Positions 60,224-64,000 of a DNA stretch of 64,000 nucleotides are shown here, piece by piece. The notes beneath the pieces are model-generated. The model was given only the letters and a program-made list of their open reading frames with translations, was not told the origin of the DNA and made no database searches. The number at the start of each line of letters is the position of its first letter. Position 1 is the stretch's first letter. This DNA is from Chloroflexota bacterium (GTDB lineage: Bacteria > Chloroflexota > Limnocylindria > Limnocylindrales > CSP1-4), in contig VBEC01000079.1 in NCBI GenBank assembly GCA_005883615.1, positions 38,447-102,446 of the forward strand, read 5' to 3'. A program made the translations under genes and the position numbers.

Positions 60224-62236
60224 ATGCGGCCGAAGTCGGTCCGGGGTCTGTTCGCGACGATGCTCCTCGTCGCGGCGTGCAGCCCGGCGCCCCCCAGCCC
60301 GACTCTACCGCCATCCGCCGCACCGAGCCCGACCGCCTCCTTCGCTGACACGATCAGGATCTCCATGGCGGCGTCTTTGATGCCTGTCTGGATCAACACA
60401 CCACCGACAGGGGTTGGCCCGCTCTCGAACGCCAACTTCCAGGCGACGCGACCCTATTCCGATCCCGGCACGCTGCTGCGACTGGTTTCCGACGGCTTGT
60501 ACAAGTTTGACGACCAGCTGGCGCCCATCCCGGACCTCACGGACGGCCCTTGCGACCTGACGCCGGACGGCCTGACGTTCACTTGCCACCTGCTCGAAAC
60601 TTCGTTCCATGACGGCAGCCCGCTGACCGCGGACGACGTTGCCTTCACGTACGGCCTCGCGCTCGCTCGCACGTGCTCGTTCGAGATCTGCGACGAGGGG
60701 GATCGAGTGCCGGGTATCCAGCAGCACCTCAAATCGGTGGAAGCTGTCGATCGCTTGACGGTCCGCTTTCATCTGGTCGACAAATGGGCGCCGTTCATCA
60801 CGTCGATCCTGCCCATCGTGATGATCGATTCTCGGAAGGTGGTCACCCAACAGTTCGAAGCGTTCATGTCGAAGGCTCGGACCGTGCCCCTGGCAGATCT
60901 GGATGCCATGGCCAAGCGAGCCGAGGAGGTCTCACTGGGCAAGGCCGAGCCGCGATGCGAGCAGCTGCTGAGAGCGACCCAAGCGACCGTTAGGTCAATC
61001 GGCCTGGAGCCCGCGGACCCCGCGATCCGCACAAATGCGTGCGATCTCCTCGGGGACCTGACCGGCCAGCTGGGCCGGACGATCTGGGCGCTCGGTCTCA
61101 AGCGCACGGAGGCGATCGCGGCGGCCTATCCGCTCTTGCCCTTCAATCTCCGTCCGACCGGGACCGGACCGTGGAAGGTGAGCCAGGCGCAGCCCGGCAA
61201 AGAACTCGTCCTCGAGGCGTTTGCCGGCTATCACGAAGGTCCACCGAAGACGTCCCGGATCGTCATCGATCTGTCGACGCCCCCGTCCGGAGAGGTATCG
61301 CGATCAATCGCAACGGGCGGCACAGACATCCAACAACTCCCCGAGCAATTCGACTCGGACACGTGGAAGGCCTTGAAGCGAAATCCAGACCTTCATTTCG
61401 TCCGATACGCGATGCTGGGCTACCTCGCCATCCAGTTCAACCTTCGTCCGGGCCACATCTTTGCGGATCCCAACCTGCGCGAGGCACTCGATCGCTGTAT
61501 CGATAAACCGGATGCTGTCGAGGCCGCGACTCGCGGGCTTGGTGTTCCGATCAACTCGGATGTCGCGCCGTCGTCGTGGGCCTACAACAATGCGCTCAGC
61601 AGCCGACCGCGCGATCCGGTCGCCGCACGTCGCCTGATCGAGCAGGCCGGTTGGCGGATGGGCGCCGACGATGTGTACGTGCGCAAAGGGCAAAGGCTTG
61701 CGTCCAAGTTGCTGGTTCGCTCGGACTTCCCCGACCGCACCGTGTTTGCTCGGATCGTCGCGAGCGAGGCGCGCGACTGCGGCATCGACATCACCGTCAG
61801 CACGGAGAGCTTCTTCCCAGATCTCCGCTCGATGATCATGACCTGGCCACACAACGAACCCGGGACGAAGCACCCGTTCGACCTGTACCTGGGGGGCTGG
61901 GTCATCGGCGTCGACCCGGACGACGCGGAAGGCGGCTGGGCGAGCGACCGGATCACGAGCGCCCAACACCCGAATGACACCAACTACATCGGATTCAGCG
62001 ATCCAGAGGTCGATCGGCTCCTGCTCGAAGGGTCAACGACCTATGCCCTCGCGAATCGAGCGACCATCTACCGTCGCATCCAGGAGATCCTCGCCGCCAA
62101 ACGCCCGTACATCTTCGCGTACGCGTTTGGAGGAAAGACCGCCCTCGCGCAGGGAGTGGGATTGGCATCGGGCCGTCTCGACCCCGCATCGCCCTTCTGG
62201 AACTGGCGGCTCACGGACCTCGTGTTGCAGCGCTAG
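60224..62236 (+). CDS. Family-5 (peptide/nickel type) ABC solute-binding lipoprotein
   Basis: A 670-residue DppA/OppA-type protein. Lipobox LLVAACSP at Cys20, a Pro/Ser/Ala tether, then LVSDGLYKFDDQLAPIPDLT and the family stretch SFHDGSPLTADDVAFTYGLA. No permease or ATPase gene is in the window next to it. GGAGGA lies 14 bases upstream of the ATG. It may act with the membrane cyclase that reads towards it, since their stop codons share one CTAG. Confidence 0.87.
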   Translation: MRPKSVRGLFATMLLVAACSPAPPSPTLPPSAAPSPTASFADTIRISMAASLMPVWINTPPTGVGPLSNANFQATRPYSDPGTLLRLVSDGLYKFDDQLAPIPDLTDGPCDLTPDGLTFTCHLLETSFHDGSPLTADDVAFTYGLALARTCSFEICDEGDRVPGIQQHLKSVEAVDRLTVRFHLVDKWAPFITSILPIVMIDSRKVVTQQFEAFMSKARTVPLADLDAMAKRAEEVSLGKAEPRCEQLLRATQATVRSIGLEPADPAIRTNACDLLGDLTGQLGRTIWALGLKRTEAIAAAYPLLPFNLRPTGTGPWKVSQAQPGKELVLEAFAGYHEGPPKTSRIVIDLSTPPSGEVSRSIATGGTDIQQLPEQFDSDTWKALKRNPDLHFVRYAMLGYLAIQFNLRPGHIFADPNLREALDRCIDKPDAVEAATRGLGVPINSDVAPSSWAYNNALSSRPRDPVAARRLIEQAGWRMGADDVYVRKGQRLASKLLVRSDFPDRTVFARIVASEARDCGIDITVSTESFFPDLRSMIMTWPHNEPGTKHPFDLYLGGWVIGVDPDDAEGGWASDRITSAQHPNDTNYIGFSDPEVDRLLLEGSTTYALANRATIYRRIQEILAAKRPYIFAYAFGGKTALAQGVGLASGRLDPASPFWNWRLTDLVLQR

Positions 62237-63426
62237 CTGAGCAGCTCGGCGATGGTTCGTGACCATTTGAAGAGGGGAGTGCTCTGGCCGTCCAATCGCT
62301 CTGCGCGGACGAGGATGCGCAGCACGTCGTACGTCCATACGACCCAGGCGCGTCCGTCCTGATCCGTGTAGCAAAGTCGTTGCCCGGCGTAGGCTCCGGG
62401 CAGGCTCCAGGCGCCATAGGCGGCAGCCGAACGGGCGCAGTCGCCATGCGGGATCGCGTGCTGATTGACGAGGCTGGTGAACGCTTGCGGGAGGGGCGAC
62501 TGTGAGGCGGGATCGAAGGACTCGTACCAGATTCGATCCGCTTCAGCCGTCGCGGCGTTCGGCGAGCATGCCAGGCTGGCGATGGTTCTCGCTGTCACTT
62601 CGTTCGTCGGACTTGGCTGGCAGGTGTCCCGAATGCTCGACGGGATGCGGTCGAGGAGATCGGCCTGGGCAGCCGTCAGTCCACCCGAGGGCGTTGGACT
62701 TGGGGCCGAGGTCGGGCTCGCCGTGGTCGGGCTCGGAGACGTGCTCGAGGTCGGGTTTACAGCCCTCCAGCCAAGGAGCGCCACGGCGACGAGAACCGCG
62801 GCGAATGCGAGCACGGCCGCGATTGAGCCGACGGAACGCCTCGTCGGTCGCCCCCACCTGCGCAAGCGGCTGACGGGCCGCGGGGCTGACACGCCTCCAC
62901 CAATTGGCACAGCCCGGAAGATCGCGACCGGCTCCGAGACACCCTTCAGCTGACGGGAACCAAGCGGCTGGTAGGACACGTCCAGCACGGTGCGCGTCAG
63001 CGCTCGGACCGTGTCAGTCACGAGGACCTCCCCGGCCTTCGCAAGTGCGCAGACACGCGCCGCGATGTTGACCGCCGAGCCGACGTACCCCTCGGTCGTC
63101 TCGGCAATCTCACCAGCGTGGATCCCGATGCCAACCGTGATGGGACGCTCAGGATCCGAAGCCGTCGTGCCGGCGGCGCGGTCCTGGATCGCGAGCGCAC
63201 AGCTGACCGCGCTCCCGACCGAAGCGAAGACGACGTAGAAGCTGTCGCCCTCAGTCTTGATTTCGGCGCCGTCAAACTCGGCAAGCACGCCGCGTACGAG
63301 CTCCCGATACACCCGAAGGAGCTCCGTCGCCGCCCGATCGCCACGACGTTCGACGAAGCTCGTGTACTCGCGCAGGTCCGCGAAAAGGAACCCGTGGGTC
63401 CGCGTGGAGCTCGGTCGATCTGTCAT
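62233..63426 (-). CDS. Membrane class III nucleotidyl cyclase with extracytoplasmic domain
   Basis: A 397-residue protein. The cyclase domain (about 12-175) has FLFADLREYTSFVERRGDRA, EIKTEGDSFYVVFASVGSAV with both metal-binding aspartates (Asp in FADL and EGDS), and GIGIHAGEIAETTEGYVGSA. A membrane helix near residues 200-222 (GSIAAVLAFAAVLVAVALLG) leads to a Ser/Pro/Thr-rich linker and a Cys-bearing external domain (about 250-397). This puts a sensor outside and the catalyst inside. The stop shares the CTAG with the convergent binding-protein gene. Confidence 0.85.
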   Translation of the reverse strand: MTDRPSSTRTHGFLFADLREYTSFVERRGDRAATELLRVYRELVRGVLAEFDGAEIKTEGDSFYVVFASVGSAVSCALAIQDRAAGTTASDPERPITVGIGIHAGEIAETTEGYVGSAVNIAARVCALAKAGEVLVTDTVRALTRTVLDVSYQPLGSRQLKGVSEPVAIFRAVPIGGGVSAPRPVSRLRRWGRPTRRSVGSIAAVLAFAAVLVAVALLGWRAVNPTSSTSPSPTTASPTSAPSPTPSGGLTAAQADLLDRIPSSIRDTCQPSPTNEVTARTIASLACSPNAATAEADRIWYESFDPASQSPLPQAFTSLVNQHAIPHGDCARSAAAYGAWSLPGAYAGQRLCYTDQDGRAWVVWTYDVLRILVRAERLDGQSTPLFKWSRTIAELLS

Positions 63427-63657
63427 GCCGCTGGCCGCACCAGTCCCTCGAACACCAGATCCCCGGCGATACTCCCTGAGCGGTGGGATGGTACGTCCGC
63501 GCTGGCAGCCGTGGCGGGGGTCGCTGCGCGCCAGGTGGGAGCCAGAGACTCAATCGGCGCGCTGGTCGCCCTCCACATCTTGCGGGTTTCCCGCGTGATG
63601 CACCGGCTCCGGCATGGCGTCAACGGTCAACACCCGCGAGGCCTTCCGCAGCGATCA

Positions 63658-64000
63658 TCACATGCCTGGCGGCCCTGCCTGGATGCGCCGGCGAACCGAA
63701 TGGACCGGCGCGGCGTCCCAGTCGGCATCGATCCACCAGGTTGCGCCGACGTCCACGTACGGTCTGACCGTTTCGGAAGCCTGGGCGGGATCGTCGGCCG
63801 CGGTCGAGCCCTGGACGACTATCTCGAAGGGCTGATCCCGAAGGTCCGCCGGCCGCTCGCGCTCCACGTACTCGACGATCGCCGTGACCTCTCCGACGGC
63901 ATCGGTCTGCGTGACGATCCCATCCCAGCGGAGGACGCGCCGCATTGACCGCTCGCTGGGCCACGCCCCGACGACCCAGATCGGGATACGTGGCCGCTGG
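63658..64000 (-). CDS. LLM-class flavin-dependent oxidoreductase, N-terminal part beyond window
   Basis: The minus strand carries the last 113 or so codons of a luciferase-like TIM barrel: RPRIPIWVVGAWPSERSMRR and VLRWDGIVTQTD, then FEIVVQGSTAADDPAQASET and VGATWWIDADWD. The frame is open to base 64000 and the ATG at 63945 is internal to the conserved region. The 231 bases from 63427 to 63657 hold no confident gene; a 66-codon frame there overlaps the cyclase start as ATGA but reads as unconvincing sequence. Confidence 0.75.
   Translation of the reverse strand, partial: QRPRIPIWVVGAWPSERSMRRVLRWDGIVTQTDAVGEVTAIVEYVERERPADLRDQPFEIVVQGSTAADDPAQASETVRPYVDVGATWWIDADWDAAPVHSVRRRIQAGPPGM

Noticed and set aside
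63423..63623. 66-codon minus-strand frame overlapping the cyclase start as ATGA
   Set aside because: The sequence is Arg/Ser/Ala-rich with no domain and no ribosome site; the ATGA overlap alone is not enough.
1..64000. tRNA, rRNA, riboswitch or plasmid/phage origin
   Set aside because: I saw no tRNA cloverleaf, rRNA core segment, recognisable riboswitch, integrase, replication protein or attachment site by eye; a covariance-model search would be needed to exclude small RNAs.

Overview
The window is a GC-rich, densely packed piece of bacterial chromosome with no rRNA, tRNA, CRISPR array or intact transposase visible. The gene content (menaquinone-type UbiE/MenG, PPK2, VIT1-type transporter, zinc-finger anti-sigma factor, a large class III cyclase with AAA and TPR regions, several LLM/F420-type flavin enzymes, sugar ABC importers with Ser/Ala/Pro-rich lipoprotein tethers, and many genes that begin directly after a TANNNT box) fits an uncultured Chloroflexota-like lineage. 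This is an inference from gene content, not a proof.

Layout: 1-9730 is housekeeping: the end of a VIT1 transporter, a cupin, an ECF sigma/anti-sigma pair, MenG, Lgt plus a PlsC acyltransferase, PPK2, and a cystathionine beta-synthase / gamma-family pair for transsulfuration. 9785-19555 holds a secreted subtilase with five tandem Ig-like repeats, a lipase-maturation-factor-like membrane protein, an FAD oxidoreductase, a decayed MFS gene beside short palindromic repeats, an LLM oxidoreductase, a TMEM175-like channel and a VOC protein.

19620-32404 (minus strand) is one tightly coupled 12-gene catabolic operon: DeoR regulator, BtpA-family TIM barrel, metallophosphoesterase, FGGY kinase, TIM-barrel isomerase/epimerase, M20 hydrolase, glutamate-semialdehyde-mutase-like aminotransferase, glycerol-1-phosphate-dehydrogenase-like enzyme, ABC solute-binding protein, two permeases and an SDR dehydrogenase. 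An APC permease is divergent from it (32538-34193), with two in-phase TGTTCGA half-sites between. The set matches no pathway I can name and is the best candidate for an undescribed route.

34207-43818 carries DUF1905/pirin, an SMP-30-like secreted beta-propeller flanked by three copies of a 160-bp element with inverted ends, then an S1C protease - MoxR - DUF58 - VWA - VWA operon. 43842-49465 includes a 1162-aa cyclase/AAA/TPR signalling protein and small genes.

49608-60147 is a second catabolic locus: an IclR-type regulator with an extra C-terminal domain, ABC importer, HpcH/HpaI aldolase and Gfo/Idh/MocA oxidoreductase on the plus strand, facing PEP-mutase-family lyase, VOC and cytochrome P450 genes on the minus strand, with an SDR divergent from the lyase. 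Similar TCAAAG-type palindromes sit upstream of the regulator and between the lyase and the SDR, suggesting one regulon. The window closes with a family-5 solute-binding lipoprotein and a membrane class III cyclase whose stop codons share one CTAG, and the tail of another LLM oxidoreductase.
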